From an uncultured Roseburia sp. (GTDB lineage: Bacteria; Bacillota; Clostridia; Lachnospirales; Lachnospiraceae), in NCBI GenBank assembly GCA_947649645.1, contig CANSSP010000007.1, positions 1 to 64,000 on the forward strand: a DNA stretch of 64,000 bases. Direction: 5' to 3'. Each line of letters opens with the position of its first letter. The stretch's first letter is position 1. A program made the position numbers and the translations under genes. Of the stretch, positions 35,353 through 44,998 are shown piece by piece. The notes beneath the pieces were generated by a model that saw only the letters and a program-made list of their open reading frames with translations, made no database searches and was not told the DNA's origin.

Positions 35353-37602
35353 TCATGTGCCTATCATGATATATTCGATTTTTTTATATTTCTCATACCC
35401 GTTCCGGTCGATTTTTACGTCCACGTTCCCGCCGCTTCTGGTAAACACATAGCGGTCAGACGCCCCGTCGCGGTATGCAAAATCGACGCCGTTGTCCCGG
35501 TAATGTACATACTGCCCGTCCCCCGGAAATACCAGCATTTTCAGCGTGTCATACGGGCGCTCCCCGACATACTGCATCACCTCGTAAGTCGGAATCAAGC
35601 TTCCCTCCTTCGCAAACAACGGACAGACGTCAAGCGGTGCGTCCACCAGATGATACTGCCCTCCGGCAAACGCTTTTCCGGTAAAAAAGTCGTACCAGGT
35701 TCCCTCGGGCAGGTAAACCGATTTCTTTGTCGCGCCCTGCTCCAGTACCGGCGCCACAAGAAGATTCTCTCCCACCAGAAATTCACCGTTATTGTTCCAG
35801 GTCTCCGGATCATTTTCATAGTGGAACACCAGAGGCCGCAGAACCGGATAACCGGTCTTCTCCCCCTCAAAAAACAGATCGTAAAAATACGGCAGGAGGC
35901 GATATCGCAGCTCGATATATTTCCGGTTGATGGCAAGCGTCTCCTCGTCAAACTGCCACGGTTCCTGCCGCTTCGTATTCTTTGGAGAATGATTGCGGAA
36001 CAGCGGCGAAAATGCTCCGACCTGTACCCAGCGGCAGAGCAGCTCCGGTGTAGTATCCGCGCCAAAACCGCCTACGTCTGTGCCCGCAAATGCAAAACCG
36101 CTCAGACCAAGATTACACAGCTGCGGAACCGCCATCGCAAGGTGCGCCCAGAGACTCTGGTTATCACCCGTCCAGACAGTCGAATATTTCTGCGTCCCGG
36201 CGTAGCAGGCTCTTGTGATCACAAACGGCCGCTTTCCGTCCGCCCGCTTAAGCCCCTCATATGTCGCCTGTGACATCAGATGCCCGTAACAATTGTGCAT
36301 CGCGGCGTGAGAAGACGGCCCGTCCTCGTCGGTGAACACAATATCGTCCGGCAGTTCCCCCCGGAAACTTGCAGGCTCGTTCATATCGTTCCACACGCCT
36401 TTAAACCCCAGATCCGTCAGATATTTCTGCTTACCGCCCCACCATGCGCGCACATCCGGGCTCCCGAAATCCGGATAAACCGCTTCGCCGGGCCACACAA
36501 CGTTGACGTAGATCTCACCGTCCGGACTTTTTACGAAATACCCCTCTTTTACGCCTTCATCATACATATCGTATCCTGGTTCGCGCTTTACGCCCGGATC
36601 GATAATCGGCACTGCCTTAAACCCGTCTCTGGCAAGCTCCTCCAGCAATCTGCCCGGAGCGCCAAAATCGCCTTCATTCCAGGTAAATACACGAAAGCCG
36701 TCCATATAGTCCAGATCAAAATGAATCGTATCACACGGAATTTTTAATGATCTGAACTTCGCCGCCACCTCACGCACATCCTGCGCGCTCTCATACCCCC
36801 ATCTCGACTGGTGGTATCCAAGCGTCCAGAGTTGTGGCAGCGGCGTCCGCCCGGTCAGGTACGTATAATTTGACACAACTTCCGGCATATTATTCCCGCC
36901 GATAAAATAGTAGTCCAGATCTCCACCTTCTGCGCCGTAATAAAAATAGTTTCTGTTCTCTTTTCCGAGATTGATATGAGACCGGAACGTATTATCGAAA
37001 AAGAGACCAAACACCCCCTGGCTTTTGAGCGTAATCAGAAACGGCACCGACTTGTATAAAGCCTTGTAGGCGTCCGTGTGCGCATGCGGGTCGTCCGTAT
37101 TCCAGTTTTCATACTCATAATTTCTCTTATTCAGAAACCCCGTCTTATCCCCGAGACCATAAAATTTTTCGTCGCCGTCCATGCATTTTATGGTCTGCAC
37201 CGGATAATTGCGCTCCAGCAGACGGGAAATATCATGCCCTTCCTCTGCCAGAAGCTTTTGCATGCGTGGACTGATGACAGAACGGATTTGCCTCTCCTTC
37301 CGGTAATCCGCACACAAAAGCGTACCGTCGGCCCTGTAAAAATCCATAAATAAACCGTCATACACCTTCACCATAAGGGACGGCGTTCTGATTACAACCG
37401 CATCTCCCTCCTCGCACACCACAGGCTCCGCCTGCTCCGGCGTCACACCCGTAACCGCTTTCGAACCATATCTCTTTGGCTGAAGCGGACGGAACACATG
37501 GATGATGTCGTCCTTCCACACAGTAACACATACCAGGCCGTCTTCCGATGAAATATCAACCTGGCTGCCATGTACCTCATACGATATGCTCCCCGACGGC
37601 AT
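35353..37602 (-). CDS. GH31 alpha-glucosidase-type hydrolase
   Basis: About 749 aa, cytosolic. GH31 features: substrate-binding DTIHFDLDYMDGFRVFTW, nucleophile Asp in GVWNDMNEPASF, and acid/base region GLSGFAFAGTDVGGF. It hydrolyses alpha-glucosidic or alpha-xylosidic ends of imported oligosaccharides; which one cannot be read from motifs. Start: AGGGAGG is 8 bases before ATG 37602; the GTG three codons earlier is too close. First gene of the transport/hydrolase operon. Confidence 0.92.
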   Translation of the reverse strand: MPSGSISYEVHGSQVDISSEDGLVCVTVWKDDIIHVFRPLQPKRYGSKAVTGVTPEQAEPVVCEEGDAVVIRTPSLMVKVYDGLFMDFYRADGTLLCADYRKERQIRSVISPRMQKLLAEEGHDISRLLERNYPVQTIKCMDGDEKFYGLGDKTGFLNKRNYEYENWNTDDPHAHTDAYKALYKSVPFLITLKSQGVFGLFFDNTFRSHINLGKENRNYFYYGAEGGDLDYYFIGGNNMPEVVSNYTYLTGRTPLPQLWTLGYHQSRWGYESAQDVREVAAKFRSLKIPCDTIHFDLDYMDGFRVFTWNEGDFGAPGRLLEELARDGFKAVPIIDPGVKREPGYDMYDEGVKEGYFVKSPDGEIYVNVVWPGEAVYPDFGSPDVRAWWGGKQKYLTDLGFKGVWNDMNEPASFRGELPDDIVFTDEDGPSSHAAMHNCYGHLMSQATYEGLKRADGKRPFVITRACYAGTQKYSTVWTGDNQSLWAHLAMAVPQLCNLGLSGFAFAGTDVGGFGADTTPELLCRWVQVGAFSPLFRNHSPKNTKRQEPWQFDEETLAINRKYIELRYRLLPYFYDLFFEGEKTGYPVLRPLVFHYENDPETWNNNGEFLVGENLLVAPVLEQGATKKSVYLPEGTWYDFFTGKAFAGGQYHLVDAPLDVCPLFAKEGSLIPTYEVMQYVGERPYDTLKMLVFPGDGQYVHYRDNGVDFAYRDGASDRYVFTRSGGNVDVKIDRNGYEKYKKIEYIMIGT

Positions 37603-37671
37603 ATCAGCCACCTCCCTGTCTTCTCACATTTTTTACAGAAAGACCATCTCTTTTCATCTGATCATGGTTAT

Positions 37672-37677
37672 ATTATA
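37672..37677 (-). promoter_or_regulatory. -10 box of the GH31-Lpl operon
   Basis: TATAAT on the - strand, 70 bases before the GH31 start. No -35 box is recognisable at 16-18 bases upstream. This fits a promoter that needs an activator, most likely the YesN-type regulator encoded next door. Confidence 0.5.
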
Positions 37678-37725
37678 TAGAATCCACACTTGTCGCTCTT
37701 TCATTTTTATGGAATGTGCATAACA

Positions 37726-37760
37726 AAAACGAGACATCTTTGCGATGTCCCGTTTTTTTT
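37726..37760 (-). terminator. Bidirectional terminator after the AraC-type regulator gene
   Basis: CGAGACATC (37731-37739) pairs with GATGTCCCG (37745-37753). It has T-runs on both sides: TTTTTTTT after the stem on +, TTTTTG on -. It separates the regulator gene from the operon it probably controls. Confidence 0.8.
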
Positions 37761-37794
37761 GCCTTCGTTTTTTTGTTAATCAATATCCGCTTTT

Positions 37795-39357
37795 TTATAA
37801 TTTTTCAGGATTACTCCGGTATTCGTTGGGCGTCATCCCCGTCATGTCACGAAATGTCTTGCTGAAATAAGAGAAATTACTGTATCCGACCTCCATCGCA
37901 ATCCGGCTCACCGGAAGTGCCGACTGGCGGAGATATTCTTTTGCCCGCTCAATCCGGCGCGCCGCGATGTAGGACGGAAGCGTCATCCCGGTTGTGCTTT
38001 TAAACAATTTTGAAACGTAATCCTGCGACAGATATACCTCTTTTGCCAGAAGGCTTCTTGAGAGATCGCTCCCCAGATGAGTCTCTATGTACTGCTTCAC
38101 CTGTTCTACCACGTCTCTGCTGTCATCGGTAAACTGTCTGCTCCCTTCAAGCCTGCCAAAAATCCAGCGCACAAACTCCTGCGCCCCGCAGAGCGAGCGT
38201 CTGGCATCCCTCTCTTTTCGCACAAATTCCTGGCTGTCAAACAGACTTAAAAAACTGAGTTTGTGCTTTTCAAAATAACCATATAAAAACTGCTCCAGCT
38301 CCTTTAAAAACCGATCTGCATTCTCATACGTCAGTGTCCCCGCCTCAAAGGACTTCTGAAGCCTCTCGCACAATTCCGGGCAGATCTGGCCGATCTCTCC
38401 GCCGGCAGACTTCTGCCAGACCTCCCAGGGCGGCCGTTCATATCCCTCCTCGCCTGTATTGCGCATACTCCGCTCTTCCAGAATCCCGTCCGCCCCCGGC
38501 AGAAAACGCTTTTCCAGCTCTTCCAGCCTCTCCCAGCTTTTTCCTGTTTCCATAAACGGGCGCGCCTGTCCGATATACATGCTGACATTCTGTGGTACGG
38601 CATACTCCAGATGCTTCTTCCATTCCCGCGAAATTTCACAAAATGCTTCCTGATTTTCTGTTTTTTTTACCACCAGCACCCAGGCCGTCTCCAATACTCT
38701 GACCACCGCCTCAGGCTCTGCATTCTTCTTTTTAAAAAAGGCTGCGGCCAGGCTGCAGAGCCTGTTGTGAAAGAGCATCAGCTCCCGGCGATAACCGTCT
38801 GCCCGCGGATCTGCACACACCCGCAGCAAAAGCAGATAAAAAACATCTTCCCTGCGGTATCTTCCCTCCCGGACTGCTTCCTTAAGCATCGCGGCATGTC
38901 CTGTGATCTCCTCAAAAAACGCCTTCCAGAATCTGCTGTCATCCGTCTTTCTGCCGCTCACATCTTCCTCGTTTTTTTCTGTTATATATTCCCTCACGAC
39001 TTCCGCCAGCACAATTTCCAGCTCCTGATTTGTGATCGGCTTCAGCAGATATTCCCTTGTAGACAGGCGAAGCGCCTTCTGCGCATACGCGAAATTTGCA
39101 TAACTGCTCAGAAAGACACATTCCGTCCTTTGTTTCCTGCTCCGCACCCACTCCAGCAGCTCCAGTCCGCTGCCCTGCGGCATATCAATGTCACACAATA
39201 AAATCTGAACCGTAACCTCTTCCAGAAGCTTCTGGGCCTGCCGGATATTATAAGCAGTAAACACTGTCGATATGCCGATTTTTTCCCACTGCACCGTCTC
39301 CTCCAGCTTTTCTACGAGATACCTGTCATCATCCACAATCAATATACTGATTTCCAT
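37795..39357 (-). CDS. YesN-type response regulator (REC plus AraC DNA-binding domain)
   Basis: About 520 aa. N-terminal receiver domain with ILIVDDDRYL and phospho-acceptor Asp56 in LLCDIDMPQGSG. A middle region of about 270 residues follows, and a C-terminal AraC double helix-turn-helix (YLSQDYVSKLFKSTTGMTL; SRIAMEVGYSNFSYFSKTFR). It is the expected partner of the YesM-type kinase at 26929-28680 and would activate the GH31-Lpl-GH63 operon. Start: ATG 39357 with GAGGTG upstream begins the REC domain; a TTG eight codons upstream is unlikely. Confidence 0.92.
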   Translation of the reverse strand: MEISILIVDDDRYLVEKLEETVQWEKIGISTVFTAYNIRQAQKLLEEVTVQILLCDIDMPQGSGLELLEWVRSRKQRTECVFLSSYANFAYAQKALRLSTREYLLKPITNQELEIVLAEVVREYITEKNEEDVSGRKTDDSRFWKAFFEEITGHAAMLKEAVREGRYRREDVFYLLLLRVCADPRADGYRRELMLFHNRLCSLAAAFFKKKNAEPEAVVRVLETAWVLVVKKTENQEAFCEISREWKKHLEYAVPQNVSMYIGQARPFMETGKSWERLEELEKRFLPGADGILEERSMRNTGEEGYERPPWEVWQKSAGGEIGQICPELCERLQKSFEAGTLTYENADRFLKELEQFLYGYFEKHKLSFLSLFDSQEFVRKERDARRSLCGAQEFVRWIFGRLEGSRQFTDDSRDVVEQVKQYIETHLGSDLSRSLLAKEVYLSQDYVSKLFKSTTGMTLPSYIAARRIERAKEYLRQSALPVSRIAMEVGYSNFSYFSKTFRDMTGMTPNEYRSNPEKL

Positions 39358-39413
39358 AAACTCACACCTCTGCCACAACAAATTGCACCGGATTCCCGTC
39401 TATACTATTTTAG

Positions 39414-39442
39414 AGTATAAACGATTTGCCTTTTCATTTCAA
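39414..39442 (-). promoter_or_regulatory. Promoter of the YesN-type regulator gene
   Basis: TTGAAA (39442-39437), 17-base spacer, TATACT (39419-39414) on the - strand, 57 bases before the ATG. The rest of the 356-base gap to the next gene contains a 12-base direct repeat, GATACCGGCTAT at 39478-39489 and 39538-39549, and a TATACT at 39512-39517 that may serve the + strand gene. Confidence 0.7.
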
Positions 39443-39713
39443 TACGTGTGGCAGCACCGTCTCATTCCGGCATATACGATACCGGCTATATCTTTTCCGG
39501 CAGACATATGTTATACTGAAACCAGCAGACAACCGGGGATACCGGCTATTACGATACACTTTCCATGGCCGTCCGGGTCGTCACGCCGATCCTCTCCGTT
39601 TTTCTGCCCGGACCAGTGCGGATGGTAAGGCACGACGACTTAAGACCGGAGAAAAACAGAGCGTACTGAAAAATTTTGATATGGATGATGAAACAGAAAG
39701 AAGGTACAAACCA

Positions 39714-40568
39714 ATGAAAAAATTACTGACCCTTTCCCTGTCTGTCGCAGGCCCGGCAGCACTCTATCTTTATCTTGTGGCCCCGCGCAGAAAAAACAGG
39801 CCGGACCGCAGCCCGTTTCTGGGCGTACACTATGCACACCGCGGCCTGTTTGACAACCAGTCCGACGCGCCGGAAAACTCCCTCGCGGCTTATAAAAAAG
39901 CTGTGGCGGCGGGATACGGCATCGAACTGGACGTACAGCTCTCAAAAGACGGAATTCCCGTCGTATTTCACGACGCCAGTTTAAAGCGGATGTGTGGAAC
40001 AGAGGGAAATGTATGGGATTACACACTGGCAGAATTAAAAGAAATGAGGCTGGCAGACTCACAGGAGTGCATACCAGCCTTTTCGGAAGCGCTTAAAACG
40101 ATAGACGGAAAAGTCCCGCTGATCGTCGAATACAAACTGGACGTCGTAAATACCACCGTCTGTATTCGTGGAAACAGACTGTTAAAAGCTTACCGGGGCC
40201 CTTACTGCATCGAATCCTTCCACCCGCGCGCCCTGCGCTGGTACAGAAAACACCGCCCCGACGTCCTGCGCGGTCAGCTGGCCATGGATTTTAAGAAAGA
40301 TAAAGGATATTATGAAAAACCCGGCTTTTTCATTCTGAGCCATCTGCTCACAAACGTTCTGACGAGACCGGACTTTATCGCGTTCCGTCACACCGACGCT
40401 TCCTCCTTCTCCAGGCGCGTCTGCAGACGGCTCGGCGCGCTCTCCGTGGCGTGGACCATCAAAAATCAGGAACAGTATGAAGCTGCAAAAGATAATTTCG
40501 ACCTGTTTATTTTTGACAGCTTTCTTCTGCGGCCAGCTAAAACCGGCAGTAAAACAGATACATTCTGA
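39714..40568 (+). CDS. Glycerophosphodiester phosphodiesterase
   Basis: About 284 aa. A short hydrophobic N-terminus (LLTLSLSVAGPAALYLYLV) is a probable membrane anchor. The GDPD domain has AHRGLFDNQSDAPENSLAAY (catalytic His), IELDVQLSKDGIPVVFHD (metal Glu/Asp and second His), and IVEYKLD. It splits glycerophosphodiesters into glycerol 3-phosphate and alcohol. Start: ATG 39714 begins the anchor and has GAAGG about 9 bases upstream; the open frame runs back to 39426 without a ribosome binding site. Confidence 0.9.
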   Translation: MKKLLTLSLSVAGPAALYLYLVAPRRKNRPDRSPFLGVHYAHRGLFDNQSDAPENSLAAYKKAVAAGYGIELDVQLSKDGIPVVFHDASLKRMCGTEGNVWDYTLAELKEMRLADSQECIPAFSEALKTIDGKVPLIVEYKLDVVNTTVCIRGNRLLKAYRGPYCIESFHPRALRWYRKHRPDVLRGQLAMDFKKDKGYYEKPGFFILSHLLTNVLTRPDFIAFRHTDASSFSRRVCRRLGALSVAWTIKNQEQYEAAKDNFDLFIFDSFLLRPAKTGSKTDTF

Positions 40569-40593
40569 TTCCTTTATCGCCCAGGGTTCCGTC

Positions 40594-41913
40594 TCAGTCT
40601 TTCTCTTCCAGAGATTCATCCTGCAGCCGGTCAAATTCCGCCATGCACTCGTCCACGGTGGCCCCGTTTAACAATTTGCGCACAATCAGACAGGTATTCC
40701 CCCACTGTTCCACTTTCATCCCTGCATTGGAACCAAGTACATAAACATTTTCGCTGATACGGTCATATAAAGGTTTCAGTGCGGGGATACAGTCCACCGC
40801 GACATTTCTGGAAGGAGAGATCACCCTGTTTGTCTCTGTGTAAACCGTGAGCGATTCGTCGGATAAGATCTCATCCAGCAGCTTTTTTGCCTCTTCCACG
40901 TTTTCTGCGTCCGCACAGACGCCAAACCCTGTTATCGACACGACCGGCATCTGCCCGAGGCTGCTCGGAAAACCGATGACCTGCAGATGAAAATCCGGAT
41001 TTCCATAGGCAGTCTCCGCATTGGCAGCTCCCCAGTATGCCATGACAATCGGCGTTTTCTGTGCCAGAAAGTCCGGCCCCTCTCCGTCGATCGCCTCACT
41101 GACAGAAGCCTTCTGCGCGTCGATATACCCCAGATCGATCAGCTGTTTTAAAAATTCAAAACCGGGACGCATATAGTCGCTGTATCTGCTCGCACCGCTG
41201 TTGAGCGCCTCAATCTCCGCTTCCACATCTCCCCCGTTATACATCCGGGCATAAGCCTGTGCAAAGACAAAGTTCTCCAGCCACCAGCGGTTTGCCCCGA
41301 CCGGAGTCTCTATCCCGTTTTCTTTAAACACCTTACAGCATGCCAGAAAATCCTCCGGCGTTTCCGGCAGGGACAGACCGTACTGGTCAAACATGTCTTT
41401 ATTTACAAACAGACCGTTTGCCACCACTTCCTGCGGAATTGCCACCAGTTTTCCATTAACCGTATTGGCCGTGCGCACCACCTCCCGCAGATTCTGTGCG
41501 CTCGAAAGTCCCGAAAGATCCGCAAGCCTCCCCTCTTCTCCCAGAATCTGTATGGTATCGGGATTCAGCAGATAAATATCATCCATATGATTGCGAACGC
41601 GGTCAAGCGTGACATCATCATAGCTTTTCTCCTGATAATTTTCTGCCGTATACGTTTTATAACCCACTTTTATATTCAGTTTCTCCTCCGCCATGCCGAC
41701 CGTCAGATCAAATGCCGTCCTTGCAATATTATCGGCATCCGGGTTTGTCTTTTCCATCGGACTGAACAGGCTGACAACCTCAGCCTCTTCTTCTTCCACA
41801 GTGATCAGATTCGCGCCCCCGTCTCCATTTCCCTGGCATGCCACAATTCCCGATGCTGCCAGAACCACCAGCACCGCCGCCCATTTCCTCTTTTTCAGGC
41901 TACCTCGTTTCAT
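40594..41913 (-). CDS. Orphan extracellular solute-binding lipoprotein
   Basis: About 439 aa. Lipobox-type end of the signal peptide (AASGIVACQ), then an acidic linker. The rest is a family 1 sugar-binding fold (NGLFVNKDMFDQYGLSLPETPEDF; GFGVCADAENVEEAKKLLDEI). No permease or ATPase genes accompany it. It follows the hybrid kinase gene closely, so it may present a ligand to that kinase's outer domain instead of to a transporter; this is inference. Start: GAGGGG before ATG 41913 (MKRGSLKKRK). Confidence 0.85.
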   Translation of the reverse strand: MKRGSLKKRKWAAVLVVLAASGIVACQGNGDGGANLITVEEEEAEVVSLFSPMEKTNPDADNIARTAFDLTVGMAEEKLNIKVGYKTYTAENYQEKSYDDVTLDRVRNHMDDIYLLNPDTIQILGEEGRLADLSGLSSAQNLREVVRTANTVNGKLVAIPQEVVANGLFVNKDMFDQYGLSLPETPEDFLACCKVFKENGIETPVGANRWWLENFVFAQAYARMYNGGDVEAEIEALNSGASRYSDYMRPGFEFLKQLIDLGYIDAQKASVSEAIDGEGPDFLAQKTPIVMAYWGAANAETAYGNPDFHLQVIGFPSSLGQMPVVSITGFGVCADAENVEEAKKLLDEILSDESLTVYTETNRVISPSRNVAVDCIPALKPLYDRISENVYVLGSNAGMKVEQWGNTCLIVRKLLNGATVDECMAEFDRLQDESLEEKD

Positions 41914-41964
41914 ACTTCCCCTCATTTCCACACTGCTTTTTTGCATCCTGCGTCTGCCGCCGGC

Positions 41965-44544
41965 TCATCTGTCCACGCACTGCCGGATCACTTTCTTTAA
42001 CAGTTCCACATCGATCGGCTTTGCGACATGAAAATTCATCCCGGCCGCCAGCGCCTCTTTTTCATCTTCCGCAAACGCATTCGCCGTCATGGCAATAATC
42101 GGTATCTCCCCCGCATCGCTGCGTTTTAAAGCCCTTATCGCCCTCGTCGCCTCATACCCGTTCATGACCGGCATCTGGACATCCATTAAGATTGCGTCAA
42201 ATTCCCCCTGTGCGGCGTTTTCAAAACGCTCCAGGGCAAGTTGGCCATTTTCGGCTATCTCACAGGCCGCTCCCTCGATCTTTAAAATCTCAATCAGAAT
42301 TTCCGCGTTGATTTCATTGTCCTCCGCTGCAAGAAAACACATTCCTTCCAGGCTCAGCCCCTGTGCGCTCCCGGCATGCTCCTCGTCTGTCTCCACCGTC
42401 TGCATCTCTCTGATCTTCTCCTGCAGGGCCGATACAAAAAACGGTCTGATCAGGATACCTGCGTTTTTCATCCGGAATACCGCTTCCATGCCGTCCGTAT
42501 CGAACGCCGCCAGAAACAAAACCGGCGTCATCTCTCCGGTCTGTTTCCGAATGGATTCCGCCATCTGTATGCCGTCCACATCCGGCAGATTCCAGTCCAG
42601 AAGAATCATGTCATATGCCGCCTCCGGACTGCTGCCGTCTGTGACCAGACGCAAAGCTTCTTCCGCGCTGACCACCGTATCCACAGAAACTTTTGTGTCT
42701 TCCATCAGTGTCCGGATACCTTCACAGCTCCTAACATCGCCATCTATGGCAAGAATACGTCTGATTCCGCTTTTCTCCCAGAACTGCAGATTGATCTGCT
42801 CCTCCGGTATGCGGAACTCCATCTCAACCCGGAACAGACTTCCTCTTCCCACTTCGCTGGAAACCTCGATCGACCCGCCCATCAGCTCGACTATATTTTT
42901 GGTGATAGCCATGCCGAGTCCTGTTCCCTGCACCTTATTCGTCGTGCTGTTCTCCGCCCTGGTAAATGCGTCGAAAATCGTCTCCAGATACTCCGGCGTC
43001 ATCCCGTATCCGTCATCCTCCACCTCGATGAGCATATGCTCATACTGATCGGAACGCTGTTTTAAACCGGCCATCCGCAGCCAGATATTGCCTCCCTCCT
43101 GCGTATACTTTACGGCATTGGAGAGAAGATTGATCAGAATCTGATTGATTCTCGTCTCATCCCCCAACAGGCACTCATGCCGGATCCCCGTCACCTCGAC
43201 ATGAAAAATCTGCTTTTTTTCTTTTGCCATCGGACGGATTATGGCGTCCACGGAGGAAATCAGATCATTCAGCGCAAACTTTTCAAATGAGAGCACAACT
43301 TTTCCGCTCTCGATTTTGGAAACATCCAGAATATCGTTGATCAGACTCAGCAGATGCCGCCCCGACGCCATAATCTTCTTTGTATACTCCCTCACTTTCG
43401 CCGGGTCTTCCGCATCCGTCGCGAGCAGCGTTGTAAATCCTAAAACCGCATTCATCGGTGTCCGGATATCATGCGACATATTCGACAGAAACATGGTCTT
43501 GGAATTGCTCGCAATCTGCGCCGCCTGCAGTGCTTCCGCGAGCTGTCTGTTGTGCATCTCCCGCTCTGCCTCCCGCTCCTTTCTGATTCTGATCTGTTCC
43601 CTCTGATTAAAATAGTATAAAACACAGCACAGAAAAAATGCAATCAGCATCACGGCCACGACAATGAAGATATTCTGGTTAACCGTTCTCCCCTCCTGCT
43701 GAATCGCCTCAACCGGCACATATCCGATCAGATAGATCGCCCCGTCGTTGACTGCCCACATATAATTCAGCGCTTTTTTTTGACGGATATCATGATAAAA
43801 CAGAATGTTTTTCCCGTTTGCCACGCAATCGCCTACTTCCGCCCGGAGAGTCTCGTCCACAATATCGTTTGCACGGTAAAAATCGATCAGATTGACATGT
43901 CCTGCGCTCCGTTCTCCCATCCCTTTTGGCTTTAACACAAACCGCTCGGTTTCCGCGTCCATAATGTAGAGCATCGCCCTTTTGTTATAAAATCCTTCCG
44001 GGAGCGATCTGTCGATGGCATCAAAAACATACTCGATATAGAGAACCGCGATCTCTCTCCCGTCTTTTAAAACGGGACATTTCATCGTATACGCCCATGT
44101 CCCCATATAATTCAGATAAGACTGGGAAACAGCCAGTCCGTCTATCGTCTTTCCGGAAGAAAAATCAAGCCCCTCCTCGGAGAACACCTCCCCCGTATTG
44201 GAGACGCCCTCCGTCTCCCCCGACCGGATCAGCGATATCCGGACCATCGACTGATCCGTCTCATAGGTCCGGATATAATTTTCCGGATCTTTAATCACCA
44301 CAAGCTCCTTCGCGATAAACCGCTGAAACTCCGCCTCTTTTCTTAAGATCGCTTCTATCGTACATTGGATCAGATCCAGGCTCTCGCTCAGATTCTGGAT
44401 CGCCGATGCGGACATTTCCGCCGTAATCTTCCGCGACACCGAAAAGACAACCACTCCCAGAATACAAAAAACCAGTATAATAGAAAAAAGCAGAGGTACG
44501 CCCCTATCCTCCCCGTTCTTATTTTGTTTCCATTTCCACTTCAT
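41965..44544 (-). CDS. Hybrid sensor histidine kinase with two receiver domains
   Basis: About 859 aa. TM1 (LLFSIILVFCILGVVVFSV), an outer sensing domain of about 260 residues (Cache-like by size), and TM2 (IFIVVAVMLIAFFLCCVLYYF) with a coiled coil. HisKA carries phospho-His in MSHDIRTPMNAVLGF. HATPase has the N-box INLLSNAVKYT and G-box VEDDGYGM. The first receiver is divergent (LAIDGDVRSCEG, with DMILLDWNLPD). The second, full receiver has LAAEDNEINAEI and MDVQMPVMNG. No DNA-binding output: signalling must pass to another protein. A TTG start two codons upstream is less likely than ATG 44544. Probably cotranscribed with the binding protein downstream. Confidence 0.92.
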   Translation of the reverse strand: MKWKWKQNKNGEDRGVPLLFSIILVFCILGVVVFSVSRKITAEMSASAIQNLSESLDLIQCTIEAILRKEAEFQRFIAKELVVIKDPENYIRTYETDQSMVRISLIRSGETEGVSNTGEVFSEEGLDFSSGKTIDGLAVSQSYLNYMGTWAYTMKCPVLKDGREIAVLYIEYVFDAIDRSLPEGFYNKRAMLYIMDAETERFVLKPKGMGERSAGHVNLIDFYRANDIVDETLRAEVGDCVANGKNILFYHDIRQKKALNYMWAVNDGAIYLIGYVPVEAIQQEGRTVNQNIFIVVAVMLIAFFLCCVLYYFNQREQIRIRKEREAEREMHNRQLAEALQAAQIASNSKTMFLSNMSHDIRTPMNAVLGFTTLLATDAEDPAKVREYTKKIMASGRHLLSLINDILDVSKIESGKVVLSFEKFALNDLISSVDAIIRPMAKEKKQIFHVEVTGIRHECLLGDETRINQILINLLSNAVKYTQEGGNIWLRMAGLKQRSDQYEHMLIEVEDDGYGMTPEYLETIFDAFTRAENSTTNKVQGTGLGMAITKNIVELMGGSIEVSSEVGRGSLFRVEMEFRIPEEQINLQFWEKSGIRRILAIDGDVRSCEGIRTLMEDTKVSVDTVVSAEEALRLVTDGSSPEAAYDMILLDWNLPDVDGIQMAESIRKQTGEMTPVLFLAAFDTDGMEAVFRMKNAGILIRPFFVSALQEKIREMQTVETDEEHAGSAQGLSLEGMCFLAAEDNEINAEILIEILKIEGAACEIAENGQLALERFENAAQGEFDAILMDVQMPVMNGYEATRAIRALKRSDAGEIPIIAMTANAFAEDEKEALAAGMNFHVAKPIDVELLKKVIRQCVDR

Positions 44545-44610
44545 TCCCAAACCCCATTAATCCTTCGCATTTACCATTGTTTTACAGGTTCCCGCAATGC
44601 AAAATCCCGC

Positions 44611-44910
44611 TCATCTGACAAACTGCTCTGCATACTCCTGAAGCTGTGCATAATAGTGATTATCCGAAATCATCTCCATAATATCCTTCGCGTGATACCC
44701 ATAAATTTCATTTCCCGAAAACAAAAGATACAAAAACATCCCCAGAATTACAACCGCCGCCGTCAGTTCCAGCCTGAAAAAAGATACCGGCAGTTCCTCC
44801 GGGTCCACCTCGGACGACCGCACTGCCTGCCCGTCGCTCTCCCCGTTTTCAAAAGAGCTGCGGATACTCGCAACGTATTCTCTTCTTCTTTCCACATATC
44901 CGTCTGTCAT
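44611..44910 (-). CDS. Small single-pass membrane protein (99 aa)
   Basis: ATG 44910 with GGGAGAAG upstream. A charged N-terminal half (residues 1-45) is followed by one membrane helix (LELTAAVVILGMFLYLLFS) and an outer tail ending AQLQEYAEQFVR. No family recognised. It precedes the hybrid kinase gene by 66 bases in the same direction, so it may belong to that signalling unit. Confidence 0.65.
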   Translation of the reverse strand: MTDGYVERRREYVASIRSSFENGESDGQAVRSSEVDPEELPVSFFRLELTAAVVILGMFLYLLFSGNEIYGYHAKDIMEMISDNHYYAQLQEYAEQFVR

Positions 44911-44998
44911 ACTTCTTCTCCCGCACACTTCCTCTTGTTTACAGTATATTCAGCGGCCTGTAAAAGTTGTCTGCGGCGGACTGTTTAAACGTACTCTT

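Noticed and set aside
39478..39549. 12-base direct repeat GATACCGGCTAT, 60 bases apart, as a CRISPR or regulator array
   Set aside because: Only two copies, no regular series; may be a regulator site but nothing further supports it.
42089..43048. 319-codon + strand open frame
   Set aside because: Antisense to the hybrid kinase; Ser-rich low-quality composition and no ribosome binding site.
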